NCBI RefSeq assembly: GCF_019375555.1
Contig: NZ_JAHXDN010000004.1
Span: forward strand, 186,001 to 250,000
Reading direction: 5' to 3'
DNA: 64,000 nucleotides
Source of the DNA: Roseobacter insulae
GTDB taxonomy: Bacteria; Pseudomonadota; Alphaproteobacteria; Rhodobacterales; Rhodobacteraceae
A program made the position numbers and the translations under genes. This document shows, piece after piece, positions 17,291-26,479 of the stretch. Position 1 is the stretch's first letter. Each line of letters starts with the position of its first letter. The notes below the pieces were generated by a model. The model saw nothing but the letters and a program-made list of their open reading frames with translations, was not told the origin of the DNA and searched no databases.

Positions 17291-18640
17291 ATGAAATTCA
17301 AAAAAATGTTGGGCACCACTGCACTGGCGGCAAGCCTGTGCTTTGGCGCATCGAATGTGATGGCCGACGGCCACGCGTGGAGCCTTGAGAAAGCCGCTGC
17401 ACCCTATGCTGGCACGACCGTTGATGTCGTGTTTCTGCTGCGCCCCGGGTATGAGGCGATTGAAGCCATGCTGCCGGAGTTCGAAGAAGCGACTGGCATA
17501 AAGGTCAACATCATCAAGCACCCCTACGAAAACGCTCTGGGCGAACAAGTCCGCGACTTCGTGGCGGGTGGCGATCTTGACGTGGCGCTGATCGACTTGG
17601 TCTGGATCGGCAATTTTGCCGAGAATGACTGGATCGTGCCCCTGGATAAATTCACCTCAAATCCCGAGTTGGCCGATCCTGATCTCGATATGGACGACTT
17701 CTTTCCGCTGGTGCTCAATGCCTTTGGCGGATGGAACGGAACTGTCTACGGGTTGCCGGTCGACAATTATTCGGGCCTCTTGTTCTACAATCGCTGTATG
17801 TTGGAAGAGGCAGGGTTTGATGGGCCACCTGAAACATGGGAGGAGCTGAAGAACGTCTATGGCCCCGCGCTGACCAAGGACGGCAAATACGCCTACGCGC
17901 TGCAATCCAAGCGCAACGAGACACAGTCCGCCGACAGTTTTGCGCGGATGCTGTGGCCGTTCGGCGGCTCATTCCTGAACGACGAATTCAAGTCCAACCT
18001 GATGTCGGAGGAAAGCCTCGCCGGTTTGCAGTTCCGTCAGGACCTGATGCAATACATGCCCGATGGAATCGTCGCCTACGATCACGCGGAAACCGTGAAC
18101 GCCTTTAGCCAGGGCGACGTGGCGATGATCACCGAATGGTCGGCCTTCTATTCCACCGTCGTCAGTCCGGAAACGTCCAAGATCGCGGATTGCGTGGAAA
18201 TTGCGCCTGAGCCGATGGGACCAGCAGGGCGCAAACCCGCCTTGGGTGGCTTCTCGATGGCCGTGGCCGCACAGGCTGACGATGCGGAGCAAGCTGCGGC
18301 TTATCTCTTCATTCAGTGGGCGACGTCGAAGGCAAACGCGGGTGAATACCTGGAACGCGGCGGTGTGCCCGCGCGCAAATCGGCATATGCCGATCCCGCT
18401 CTGGCAGAAACCTACAAGTTCATTCCTGCGCTTGTTGAAAGCTGGCAGGACGGTGTGCCTGAGTTCCGTCCGCGGTTTGCTGAATGGCCCGAGATCACCG
18501 AGATCGTGCAGGAATGGGGCACCAAGATCATGCTGGAAGAAGTCTCCATCGAGGAGGGTGTGACAGAACTGGGCGCACGCATGGAGGAAGTGCTTGAAGA
18601 CGCCGGATATTACAGCGGCGACAAACCTCTCGCGCAATAA
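17291..18640 (+). CDS. ABC sugar-binding periplasmic protein (CUT1 family 1)
   Basis: 449 aa from the ATG at 17291, which follows GGGAGG; an upstream in-frame ATG lies beyond the operator. The signal peptide is MKFKKMLGTTALAASLCFGA with cleavage near MADG. The mature part is a type 1 extracellular solute-binding protein (FEEATGIKVNIIKHPYENA, GTVYGLPVDNYSGLLFYNRCMLEEAGF, GGVPARKSAYADPALAE). Ligand unknown; CUT1 systems of this size bind polyols, disaccharides or glycerol-phosphate derivatives. First gene of the rightward operon. Confidence 0.93.
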   Translation: MKFKKMLGTTALAASLCFGASNVMADGHAWSLEKAAAPYAGTTVDVVFLLRPGYEAIEAMLPEFEEATGIKVNIIKHPYENALGEQVRDFVAGGDLDVALIDLVWIGNFAENDWIVPLDKFTSNPELADPDLDMDDFFPLVLNAFGGWNGTVYGLPVDNYSGLLFYNRCMLEEAGFDGPPETWEELKNVYGPALTKDGKYAYALQSKRNETQSADSFARMLWPFGGSFLNDEFKSNLMSEESLAGLQFRQDLMQYMPDGIVAYDHAETVNAFSQGDVAMITEWSAFYSTVVSPETSKIADCVEIAPEPMGPAGRKPALGGFSMAVAAQADDAEQAAAYLFIQWATSKANAGEYLERGGVPARKSAYADPALAETYKFIPALVESWQDGVPEFRPRFAEWPEITEIVQEWGTKIMLEEVSIEEGVTELGARMEEVLEDAGYYSGDKPLAQ

Positions 18641-18664
18641 AGTCAGCGCAACTAGACTGATCGG

Positions 18665-18686
18665 CGGGGGCGTTCCGGCGCCCCCG
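18665..18686 (+). terminator. Intra-operon hairpin after the binding-protein gene
   Basis: CGGGGGCG-TTCCGG-CGCCCCCG, 8-bp perfect stem, 25 bases after the stop codon and just before the first permease. Such hairpins commonly raise binding-protein mRNA relative to permease mRNA by stabilisation or partial termination. No T-run. Confidence 0.6.
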
Positions 18687-18708
18687 TCACTGACAGAAGG
18701 TCCGTTCA

Positions 18709-19584
18709 ATGCCCGGCAAAGTCCCCAGAAAGACGATTTTTTCATTCATCGGCCCCTCCGTCATCGCCCTGGCCGTGATCGGCATCGTGCCTCTGCTCTA
18801 CGCCGCGTGGACCAGTCTGCATTTCTACAATCTGACCAAGCTCAAGAGAGTGAAGTTCATTGGCTTTGAGAATTATTGGGATGTGTTGACCGATTCTGTC
18901 TTCTGGGAGGCGATGGGGCGCACCTTCACCCTGCTCGGCATCGCGCTGCCCCTGCAACTGGGCCTCGGGCTGGGAATTGCCCTGATCCTGCACAAACCCG
19001 GGCTTACACTCCTGAAAACGCTTGCGCGACTGTCGCTGGTGCTCCCGATGGCGACGACCTACGCCGTTGTCGGTTTGCTGGGTCAGGTGATGTTCAATCA
19101 AAAATTCGGGGTGGTGAACCAGTTCCTGTCCCCCTTTGGTGGCGGCAACATCAACTGGATCGGCGATCCGACAAACGCCTTCGCCATGATCATTTTCTGG
19201 GACGTCTGGCAGTGGACGCCCTTCGTGGCGCTTGTATTGCTGGCTGGCCTCACCATGGTTCCGGACGAAATCGAGGAAGCGGCGCGGCTGGAAACCAAAA
19301 GCTGGTGGACCGTTCTGCGCTACGTTCAACTGCCCTTTCTGATGCCTGGCCTTGTGGCCGTGCTGATCCTGCGCACCGCTGACACGTTGAAATTGTTCGA
19401 CATGGTCTTCACGCTGACACGTGGAGGACCGGGGTCATCGACGGAACTGATTTCCCTGATGATCCAGCGGGTCGGGTTTCGGGCCTTTGATCAGGGGTTG
19501 GCCTCGGCCCAGGCCATCATCCTGCTGATCATCACCATTATCCTGAGCCAGATCTACATCCGCGTCTTCTACAAGGAAGTCTGA
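18709..19584 (+). CDS. ABC sugar permease (MalF/UgpA-type)
   Basis: 291 aa, six predicted membrane segments beginning FSFIGPSVIALAVIGIVPLLYAAW. The EAA loop reads EIEEAARLETKSWWTVLRYVQLPFLMPGL (Gly replaced by Glu/Thr region but overall EAA-like). It pairs with the next permease to form the CUT1 channel. The ribosome site AGAAGG is close to the ATG. Confidence 0.93.
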   Translation: MPGKVPRKTIFSFIGPSVIALAVIGIVPLLYAAWTSLHFYNLTKLKRVKFIGFENYWDVLTDSVFWEAMGRTFTLLGIALPLQLGLGLGIALILHKPGLTLLKTLARLSLVLPMATTYAVVGLLGQVMFNQKFGVVNQFLSPFGGGNINWIGDPTNAFAMIIFWDVWQWTPFVALVLLAGLTMVPDEIEEAARLETKSWWTVLRYVQLPFLMPGLVAVLILRTADTLKLFDMVFTLTRGGPGSSTELISLMIQRVGFRAFDQGLASAQAIILLIITIILSQIYIRVFYKEV

Positions 19585-19587
19585 CCC

Positions 19588-20406
19588 ATGACCACGTCGC
19601 GTTCTCTCTGGATCCAAGGCCTTCTGCTGCTGGTTATCCTGCTGGTCTGCGTTTTTCCGTTCTACTGGATGGTGACCACGTCGCTGAAAACACAAGTGGT
19701 TGCGCTTGAGAGCCCGCCCGTCTGGCTGTTCGAGCCGACGCTGGCAAACTACCGCGAAGCACTGTTTGACGACGGTGTCCTGCGCACCCTGATCAATTCG
19801 CTGATCATCGCGATCAGCACCACGGCCCTTGCGATCGTGCTGGGCGTACCAGCGGCCTTCGCTCTGGCCCGGTTCGAGTTTCGCGGCAAGAAGGATCTGT
19901 GGTTCTGGTTCATCACCAATCGCATGGTGTCGCCCATTGTTCTGGCGCTGCCGTTTTTCCTGATCGTGCGCAACCTGGGGATGCTCGACAAACATATTAC
20001 CCTCATCCTCATCTACCTCACTTTCAACCTGCCCATCGTGATCTGGATCTGCACCGACCAGTTCCGTGGCATCCCTTACGACCTGTACGAGGCCGCGCGG
20101 ATCGAAGGAGCGTCACAATGGACCATCCTTCGGAAGATCTGCCTGCCGCTGGCGATGCCCGGGGTGGCCGTTTCCGGGATTTTTTCCTTCATCTTCTCGT
20201 GGAATGAACTGATGTTTGGCCTCGTGCTCACACGGACCACCGCGAAGACGGCCCCGGCAATGGCGGTGTCATTCATGGAAGGCTACAATCTGCCCTATGG
20301 AAAGATCATGGCCACATCCACCCTGATCGTGATCCCGGTGTTGATCTTTGCACTGCTTGCCTCCAAGCAATTGGTGCGCGGCCTGACCATGGGCGCCGTG
20401 AAATAG
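19588..20406 (+). CDS. ABC sugar permease (MalG/UgpE-type)
   Basis: 272 aa, six membrane segments. Begins LLVILLVCVFPFYWMVTTSLKT, the MalG-family start. The EAA loop is LYEAARIEGASQWTILRKICLPLAMPG, close to consensus. Three bases after the first permease, so co-translated. C-terminus SKQLVRGLTMGAVK is typical of this family. Confidence 0.95.
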   Translation: MTTSRSLWIQGLLLLVILLVCVFPFYWMVTTSLKTQVVALESPPVWLFEPTLANYREALFDDGVLRTLINSLIIAISTTALAIVLGVPAAFALARFEFRGKKDLWFWFITNRMVSPIVLALPFFLIVRNLGMLDKHITLILIYLTFNLPIVIWICTDQFRGIPYDLYEAARIEGASQWTILRKICLPLAMPGVAVSGIFSFIFSWNELMFGLVLTRTTAKTAPAMAVSFMEGYNLPYGKIMATSTLIVIPVLIFALLASKQLVRGLTMGAVK

Positions 20407-20421
20407 GGAGAGGACAGTTTC

Positions 20422-21390
20422 ATGCCCCGCGCGCCAAAGACCAACACAGTAGACGCCGAGGAGCAGCTTTTGGTGCGATTGGCATGGGCGTGCGAAATGG
20501 AAGGCATGACCCAGGCGGCAGCAGCCGACAAGTTCGGCATCACACGGCTGCGGGTCAACAAATCCCTGCGCGAGGCGCGGGCCCGCGGGATCGTGCGCGT
20601 GGCGGTGAATTCGGTATACGCGCCCTGCGCCGAGCTTGAGTGGCAACTCTGTGACGCGTTCAATCTCAACACCGCCTCCGTTGCGCCCATCGCTGGCGAG
20701 CAGTTTGATCTGCACACGATGATCGGATCATCCCTGGGTCAATATCTTGCCAGCTACCTCAGTCAGAAAACCGTCAGGCTTTTCGGCATGTCATGGGGCA
20801 ACACGCTCAACATGGCGACGCGTTTCATGCAGCCGATCAACCGGCCTGATCTCGAAATCATCTCCGTCATGGGTGGGCTGTCCAAGGGATCGGACCTCAA
20901 CAGCTTTGAAATCACCACGCGTCTGGCGGATCTGTGCAATGCGGAACACAGCTATTTCACAGCGCCGATTTACGCCGGTTCACGGGAAAGCCGCGATATC
21001 CTTGTAGCCCAGGATGTGTTCCAATCCACGATCGAGAAAATTCGCATGGCCGACGGCATTGCACTTGCCGCAGGCGATATGCAGAAATCGCTTCTGATCA
21101 AGGATGGCATGCCCCCGGACATCGACCTGGAAAGCATCCGCTCCAGCGGTGCGGTCGGGGACATCATGGGATATTTTCTGAGCGCAAACGGCGATCTGGT
21201 GGATCACCCGATCAACGAACGCGTGCTCGGGTTGGAACTTGACGATCTGGATCAGATTTCCAACGTCATTCTGGCGGCAGGCGGCCCTAACAAGGTGCCG
21301 ATCATTCGCGCTCTTCTCGCCCGCGGCTGCGTCGACACGTTGGTGACGGATGAACACACGGCACAGGCGGTTCTGGACCCGGCGGCATGA
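20422..21390 (+). CDS. SorC/DeoR-type sugar-binding transcriptional regulator
   Basis: 322 aa. The N-terminal HTH (about residues 12-55) contains WACEMEGMTQAAAADKFGITRLRVNKSLREARARGIVRV, followed by the SorC sugar-phosphate-binding domain with RLFGMSWGNTLNMATRFM and DGIALAAGDM. SorC-family proteins such as EryD and SorC bind phosphorylated sugar effectors. Encoded inside the rightward operon, it probably controls both divergent units through the inverted repeat at 17235-17260. Confidence 0.9.
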   Translation: MPRAPKTNTVDAEEQLLVRLAWACEMEGMTQAAAADKFGITRLRVNKSLREARARGIVRVAVNSVYAPCAELEWQLCDAFNLNTASVAPIAGEQFDLHTMIGSSLGQYLASYLSQKTVRLFGMSWGNTLNMATRFMQPINRPDLEIISVMGGLSKGSDLNSFEITTRLADLCNAEHSYFTAPIYAGSRESRDILVAQDVFQSTIEKIRMADGIALAAGDMQKSLLIKDGMPPDIDLESIRSSGAVGDIMGYFLSANGDLVDHPINERVLGLELDDLDQISNVILAAGGPNKVPIIRALLARGCVDTLVTDEHTAQAVLDPAA

Positions 21391-22847
21391 GCATATTCGC
21401 GGGAGTCGATCTTGGCACCTCCGGCATCAAGGTCGCGCTGATCGATGCGGAAGGCACCTGCCGCGCCCAGGCATCCCGCCCCTGCGAGGTTGACCGTCCG
21501 CACCCCGGCTGGTCGCAACAAGACCCTGATCTGTGGTGGCAGCTGACCGCAGCAATTTTCGATGAACTGTCGCAATCGCATACCGGGCTCATGTCAGAGG
21601 TGGCGGGAATATCCCTGTCGGGCCAGATGCTGGGATCGGTCCTGCTGGATGACAGCGACAATCCCGTGGCTCCCTGTCTTTTATGGAACGATCAGCGGTC
21701 GTTGGCCGAGTGCAGGACCCTGCTGGAAAGGGTCCCGGATATCGGCTGGCGAACAAATGGTCAGCCTGATCCCGGCCTGACGGCACCCAAGCTGTTGTGG
21801 ATGGCGAAACACTGGCCGGACGCCTTTGACAAGGCAGATATCCTGATGCTGCCAAAGGACTACGTTCGCCTCAGGATGACCGGAGCGCGGGCCAGCGATT
21901 TTTCCGATGCCTCGGGCACGATGATGTTGGACTGCGCCACCTCGCAGTGGGACAACGCCCTGATCGAGGCAGCCGACTGGCATGCCAGTAAGTTGCCGGA
22001 ACTCTTGCCCTCTTTCGCCGACGCCGGGCACCTACAGAGCGCGCTGTGCACACGCTGGAACATGCCGGGCACGGTGGTGGTCGCCACTGGATGCGGTGAT
22101 AATTATGCGGGGGCACTCGGCGTGGGAGCTGCCCTGCCGGGGGACGCGGCATTGAGCATTGGCACCTCGGGCGTGTTGTCCGCTGTTGACGACCGGTTCC
22201 GCCCCAACCCTGATCACGCTGTCCTGACCACCCCCCATGCCGCGCCCGATACCTATCTGTCCATGGGTGTGGTGATGAGCGCGACCCAGTCGCTTGATTG
22301 GCTTGCGAGCCTGACGGCAACTCCGGCGGCAGAGCTTGCGGCAAAGGCGGCCGAACGGGTGGCAGTGCACGGGCCGGGCAATTGCCCCGTGGCCCGTCCC
22401 AGCCTGACTGGCGTACGCACGCCCGACAATCGACCGGACGCTCTGGCCGCTTTATCGGGCATCTCTGCCGTGTCGGACAAGGTTGATCTGGCGTATGCGA
22501 TCATGGAAGGGGTCGCCTTCCAGTTCTACGACGCCTATCTGGCGCAAACCCGGTCCGGTGTACCGGTCGAGCGTATGACAGCGGTTGGCGGCGGCGCGAA
22601 ATCGACACTCTGGGTGCAACTGATCGCAACCTTAATGGAGACCGATATCGTGATCCCCGCGCACGGAGATATCTCCGCCTGTATCGGGGCGGCCAAACTG
22701 GCGCAATCTGCGGTCATGCCAGATCAGACGACCACGATCCTGCGGCGCAAACAACCGGTTGCCAAAACCGTGCGGCCGAACCCTGACTGGCACGACGCGC
22801 TGCGCGAGCGGCACCAAAGGTACCGCGACCTGCCCTTTCACGGGTAA
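21387..22847 (+). CDS. FGGY-family carbohydrate kinase (xylulokinase-like)
   Basis: 486 aa. ATP-phosphate motif GVDLGTSGIKVALIDAEG (residues 5-22), WSQQDPDLWW, central CGDNYAGALGVGAALPGDAALSIGTSGV and C-terminal AVGGGAKSTLWVQLIATLME. It phosphorylates a ketopentose, ketotetrose or polyol. Overlaps the SorC stop by ATGA and is the last gene of the rightward unit. Context with a ketose-3-epimerase-like enzyme favours a ketose substrate over glycerol. Confidence 0.92.
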   Translation: MSIFAGVDLGTSGIKVALIDAEGTCRAQASRPCEVDRPHPGWSQQDPDLWWQLTAAIFDELSQSHTGLMSEVAGISLSGQMLGSVLLDDSDNPVAPCLLWNDQRSLAECRTLLERVPDIGWRTNGQPDPGLTAPKLLWMAKHWPDAFDKADILMLPKDYVRLRMTGARASDFSDASGTMMLDCATSQWDNALIEAADWHASKLPELLPSFADAGHLQSALCTRWNMPGTVVVATGCGDNYAGALGVGAALPGDAALSIGTSGVLSAVDDRFRPNPDHAVLTTPHAAPDTYLSMGVVMSATQSLDWLASLTATPAAELAAKAAERVAVHGPGNCPVARPSLTGVRTPDNRPDALAALSGISAVSDKVDLAYAIMEGVAFQFYDAYLAQTRSGVPVERMTAVGGGAKSTLWVQLIATLMETDIVIPAHGDISACIGAAKLAQSAVMPDQTTTILRRKQPVAKTVRPNPDWHDALRERHQRYRDLPFHG

Positions 22848-22985
22848 CCGGCGCAGCCCGCCCCCGCCGCCCCGGGCGCACACACGACCAAACACATTCG
22901 CGATACCTGCCGCGGTCTCACGATCTCTTTAATTGCAGTTGTTCGCGCCGGGCTTCAGCCTGACGACAGCTAAGGAGATTTCGCA

Positions 22986-24353
22986 ATGGATATTTCACGG
23001 CGTCATTTTACCGCGCTGGCGCTTGCGTCAGGAGTTGTTCCCGGCACTCTGGCAGCGCAGGATACAACCTTACAGGAAGCGCTGGATGCACAGGTCTTTG
23101 GCACCACCTCCGAGTACAAGGCAGGCCTGAAGCTGATTGCGGAACGCGGCAACCCTGACATGGCAGCCGGGCTTATTCGTGCATTGAGATTCACGGACGG
23201 CCGCCGCAAAGCCATTGGCAATGTGCTGGAAGAGATCACAGGCGAACGCCATGGCACCAGCTGGTTTGACTGGATGCTCTGGCAGGAAAAAAACCCGCAG
23301 ATTATCCCGCACCCCTCGCACATCCGGTTCACTCGTCGGCTGTTGCTACAGGTCGACCCGAATTTTGCTGATTTTTTGCGCCCAGAATACCTCGCCCGGG
23401 ACAGGATGCGGATCAGGTTGGAGGAGATTGCCTGGGGTGGCGTGCAAAAGGACGGCATCCCGTCGCTCGACCGCCCAGACCTTATCGCAGCGCAGGAAGC
23501 CACTTACCTGCGCGGGTCCGATCTGGTCTTCGGCGTCGCGATAAACGGCGACGTCCGCGCCTATCCCCTGCGGATCATGGGATGGCACGAAATGTTCAAC
23601 GAGGTGATCGGCGGCGTGCCCGTCGCCCTCGCCTACTGCACGCTCTGCGGATCGGGCATCCTGTTTGAAACGCGCCTCGCGGGCCGGTCGAAACCACTGG
23701 TCTTTGGTTCCTCCGGCTTCCTTTACCGCTCCAACAAGCTGATGTTTGATCGTGAGAGCCATTCGCTCTGGAACCAGTTTACCGGCAAACCCGTCGTTGG
23801 GCCGCTCGCGGCATCGGGCATCGAACTCAGGCAGCGACCGGTGGTCATCACGACATGGGATAACTGGACAACCTCTCACCCGACCTCGAAGGTTCTCTCC
23901 CTGAACACCGGGCACCGGCGCAACTATGGTTCCGGAGTTGTTTATGCCAATTACTTTGCCTCCCCCGACCTGATGTTTCCGGCCCAGGTGGATCAGAGTG
24001 AACATCGCCAAAAGGATTACGTATTCACGATCCGTCAGTTCGGCGCGGCGCGGGCATGGCCCCTCGCTGCCTTCAAGAAAAAACCTGTGATCCACGATGC
24101 AATCGGCAGTACTAACCTGCTGTTGCTTGGCAGCGAGGAGACACGAAGCGTGCGTGCCTACGAGCGTGGCGAGATGTCATTCGTGCTGTCAGATGGGGCT
24201 CTGAAAGCCACCGACGGATCGACATGGATCATCACCGAAGATGCCGTTATCGGTCCGGACGGGTCCCGCCTGCCCCGTGTCGCCGGGCACATTGCCTATT
24301 GGTTCGCATGGGACAACTACCTCGGCGGCGTGGCGACGGTCTACAAAGGCTGA
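22986..24353 (+). CDS. DUF3179-domain exported protein
   Basis: 455 aa. The N-terminus MDISRRHFTALALASGVVPG is a twin-arginine-like signal. The body has DUF3179 hallmarks: VFGVAINGDVRAYPLRIMGWHEMFN, ALAYCTLCGSGILFE (paired Cys), WNQFTGKPVVGPL, and NYFASPDLMFP. The function of this family is unknown; the CTLCGSG motif suggests a metal or redox site. The ribosome site AGGAGA precedes the ATG. It stands alone between the kinase and the sulfur island. Confidence 0.88.
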   Translation: MDISRRHFTALALASGVVPGTLAAQDTTLQEALDAQVFGTTSEYKAGLKLIAERGNPDMAAGLIRALRFTDGRRKAIGNVLEEITGERHGTSWFDWMLWQEKNPQIIPHPSHIRFTRRLLLQVDPNFADFLRPEYLARDRMRIRLEEIAWGGVQKDGIPSLDRPDLIAAQEATYLRGSDLVFGVAINGDVRAYPLRIMGWHEMFNEVIGGVPVALAYCTLCGSGILFETRLAGRSKPLVFGSSGFLYRSNKLMFDRESHSLWNQFTGKPVVGPLAASGIELRQRPVVITTWDNWTTSHPTSKVLSLNTGHRRNYGSGVVYANYFASPDLMFPAQVDQSEHRQKDYVFTIRQFGAARAWPLAAFKKKPVIHDAIGSTNLLLLGSEETRSVRAYERGEMSFVLSDGALKATDGSTWIITEDAVIGPDGSRLPRVAGHIAYWFAWDNYLGGVATVYKG

Positions 24354-24500
24354 AGCACGGCCCTGAACCCTGTGCTGTCCGGGCGTTTCGAAATTGCATT
24401 GCATGGGCGCGGCGGGATGGGAGCGCGATGGCTGATCCTGATCACAACGTCCCTGACCGTCGCGCAGTTGTGACCGGAACCCGTTGCTGACCCGTGTCGG

Positions 24501-25565
24501 TCAGGACTGAAGCCTGCCGAATGAGACGCCGGTGATCAGCTGCCGCAGCCCAAAGGCCGCGCCGGCGAAGATGGACGCAAAAACCAACGGGGCGTTCAAC
24601 GTCAGGAGCGAAAACGCGGAAATGCCCTGTCCGATGGTGCAGCCCATGGCGAGTATTGCGCCAAATCCCATGAAGACCGCGCCAAGAACCTGCCGCTTCA
24701 GCTCACGTGGGTCTTCGCATGCCTCCCACCGGAAGTGACCTTTGACGAGGCTGCCGATGAACGCGCCGGTCAAAACGCCAAATACGGAGCCAACACCGAA
24801 CGTGAGCCCGCCGCCGCTGGAGGTCATCAGAAACAACAGCGTTTCACCCAAGGGGGAGGTAAAGCTGTGACTGTTGACTGCGGATGCGCTGAACCCGGTG
24901 CTGGCCACCCATTGCGTGCCCGCCCAGCCGCTGACCACGGCAGCGCCCACAAGGCTTCCCCACAGGAGGGCCTTGGGACTGCGCAGAAAGTCGCGTGACC
25001 ACAGCGCCACCACGGTGATGAGGGCGCTGATTGCCAGCCCCAGGCCCGCCACGGGTGCACCGGTCAGCATGCTGAGGCCCTCTGGGTAGCTTCGGATTTC
25101 CACAGGTATTTCCGTCAGATCAAGGCCGATCAGACGCAGGTGCGCCAAGGGGCCCGACAGCATGATGTAGGCGCTGATGCCCATCACCAGCACGATCACG
25201 AAGGACCGCAGATCGCCCCCACCGAAACGCGCCAATGCCCCGAACCCGCAATTGCCGGCCAGCGACATGCCATAGCCAAACATCAGCCCGCCGACGATCG
25301 CCAGGGCGGGTGACCATGGGGCCAGATGATAGATGCTTTGTGCCGGGTCCAGCGCGCCGGCGGCAACAAGTGTGAAGGCGCCGAAGCCCGCAACACCGAT
25401 TGCCAGCAACCACATGCGCAGGCGAATATCACTGCCCTGATAGAGGAAATCCTCGATCGCGCCCAATGTGCAAAACCGGCCCAGACGTGCGGCAAGCCCC
25501 AGAACGACCCCACCTCCAAACCCGATCAGGGCCAACAGGCCCGCATCTGAAATACTGTTCAGCAT
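24501..25565 (-). CDS. soxT: YeeE/YedE-family sulfur (thiosulfate) transporter, SoxT
   Basis: 354 aa, about ten hydrophobic segments. The family cysteines appear as LGRFCTLGAIEDF (residues about 29-41), AGNCGFGALARF and AMGCTIGQGIS. YeeE is a thiosulfate transporter in E. coli. The order soxT-soxR-soxS, divergent from soxVW, is that described for sox loci of Pseudaminobacter and Paracoccus. Likely imports a sulfur compound, possibly to signal SoxR. Confidence 0.85.
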   Translation of the reverse strand: MLNSISDAGLLALIGFGGGVVLGLAARLGRFCTLGAIEDFLYQGSDIRLRMWLLAIGVAGFGAFTLVAAGALDPAQSIYHLAPWSPALAIVGGLMFGYGMSLAGNCGFGALARFGGGDLRSFVIVLVMGISAYIMLSGPLAHLRLIGLDLTEIPVEIRSYPEGLSMLTGAPVAGLGLAISALITVVALWSRDFLRSPKALLWGSLVGAAVVSGWAGTQWVASTGFSASAVNSHSFTSPLGETLLFLMTSSGGGLTFGVGSVFGVLTGAFIGSLVKGHFRWEACEDPRELKRQVLGAVFMGFGAILAMGCTIGQGISAFSLLTLNAPLVFASIFAGAAFGLRQLITGVSFGRLQS

Positions 25566-25604
25566 AGATCATCTCCTGCAGGTCCACGGGCGTAACTAAA
25601 CGCT

Positions 25605-25961
25605 TTACCCGTTCTTGCAGAAAAGGTCGTAGACCACGTCAAGTATCTGAATGGCGCGCTCATCTGTCAAACTGTAATAAATCGCCTTGCCCTCACGGCG
25701 CGGCGTGACAAGCCCTTCTGTGCGCAACCGCGACAGTTGCTGAGAGACGGCGGCCTGGCGCGCGGAGAGCAATTCCTCCAGTTCGGTGACGGATTTCTCC
25801 CCGGTCGCCAAATGGCACAGAATCATCAGCCTGCCTTCGTGGCTGATGGCCTTCAGGAAGTTGGATGCGTTGCACGCACTTTCCATCATGCGCTCCATGT
25901 CGGCCTCGGACATGTCTTTAGTGATCACGGGAAGTGACATTTTAGGTCGGGTATCCAGCAT
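25605..25961 (-). CDS. soxR: ArsR-family repressor of the sox genes, SoxR
   Basis: 118 aa, winged helix: FLKAISHEGRLMILCHLATGEKSVTELEELLSARQAAVSQQLSRLR, then LVTPRREGKAIYYSLTD. Cysteines at about residues 30 and 49 (ACNAS, ILCHLA) match the pair used by SoxR/BigR/SqrR-type persulfide sensors. Represses soxS-V and soxW-X promoters in studied relatives until thiosulfate or persulfide is present. The -strand order is soxS, soxR, soxT. Confidence 0.9.
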   Translation of the reverse strand: MLDTRPKMSLPVITKDMSEADMERMMESACNASNFLKAISHEGRLMILCHLATGEKSVTELEELLSARQAAVSQQLSRLRTEGLVTPRREGKAIYYSLTDERAIQILDVVYDLFCKNG

Positions 25962-26041
25962 TTCTCTGATCCTCTTACCTTTTCAGCGACCAGATGGCAA
26001 TTTGAAGACGGCGCGGCGCATTGGGGTTCAGTGCATGTCGC

Positions 26042-26401
26042 CTAAGATTTGATCTTTGTTTCAGCCGCGTGGGCATCCAGCAACTTTCCAAGCAGGAACC
26101 AGAAAAACTCGTCACCGGCGTAACCCTCGATACGCCCAAGCTCTTTGCCATCCTCCACCAGCACAAATGTCGGCGTAAAAACCGGTCGCGATACAAAGGT
26201 GATGTCATCGGGCAAATCATGCAGATCAACCCGGCGCAGGGGCGCCCGCCGACCTTCATCGGTCTTGGGATAGATATGCGCGATGTCCTCGTTCCACCGG
26301 GCGCACCAATGGCACCCGTGCTGCTCCACCATGACGAGGTCGGCTGCCATCAGGGGCCAAGGCGTAAAGCTCAGTATCAGGGTTGCCAGCAGGCTTTTCA
26401 T
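26042..26401 (-). CDS. soxS: Periplasmic thioredoxin-like SoxS
   Basis: 119 aa from ATG 26401 (an upstream in-frame start would run through the operator). Signal peptide MKSLLATLILSFTPWPLMAA, then a thioredoxin-like domain with VEQHGCHWCARWNEDI (CxxC) and VFTPTFVLVEDGKELGRIEGYAG (cis-Pro). SoxS of Paracoccus reactivates SoxYZ by reduction. Divergent from soxV. Confidence 0.9.
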   Translation of the reverse strand: MKSLLATLILSFTPWPLMAADLVMVEQHGCHWCARWNEDIAHIYPKTDEGRRAPLRRVDLHDLPDDITFVSRPVFTPTFVLVEDGKELGRIEGYAGDEFFWFLLGKLLDAHAAETKIKS

Positions 26402-26428
26402 CCCGGTTCCAATTGACGAACTGTTCAA

Positions 26429-26450
26429 ACATATAATATCTTGAATATGT
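26429..26450. promoter_or_regulatory. Candidate SoxR operator between soxS and soxV
   Basis: ACATAT and ATATGT form a perfect 6-bp inverted repeat with a 10-bp spacer. The right half includes TTGAATATG, which recurs as TTGAATGTG before soxX and TGAATATG before the metallo-hydrolase pair. The soxS-soxV gap is a known SoxR target in relatives. Confidence 0.55.
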
Positions 26451-26479
26451 AATCTGCACAAGCACCAGGACAAGCCGAG

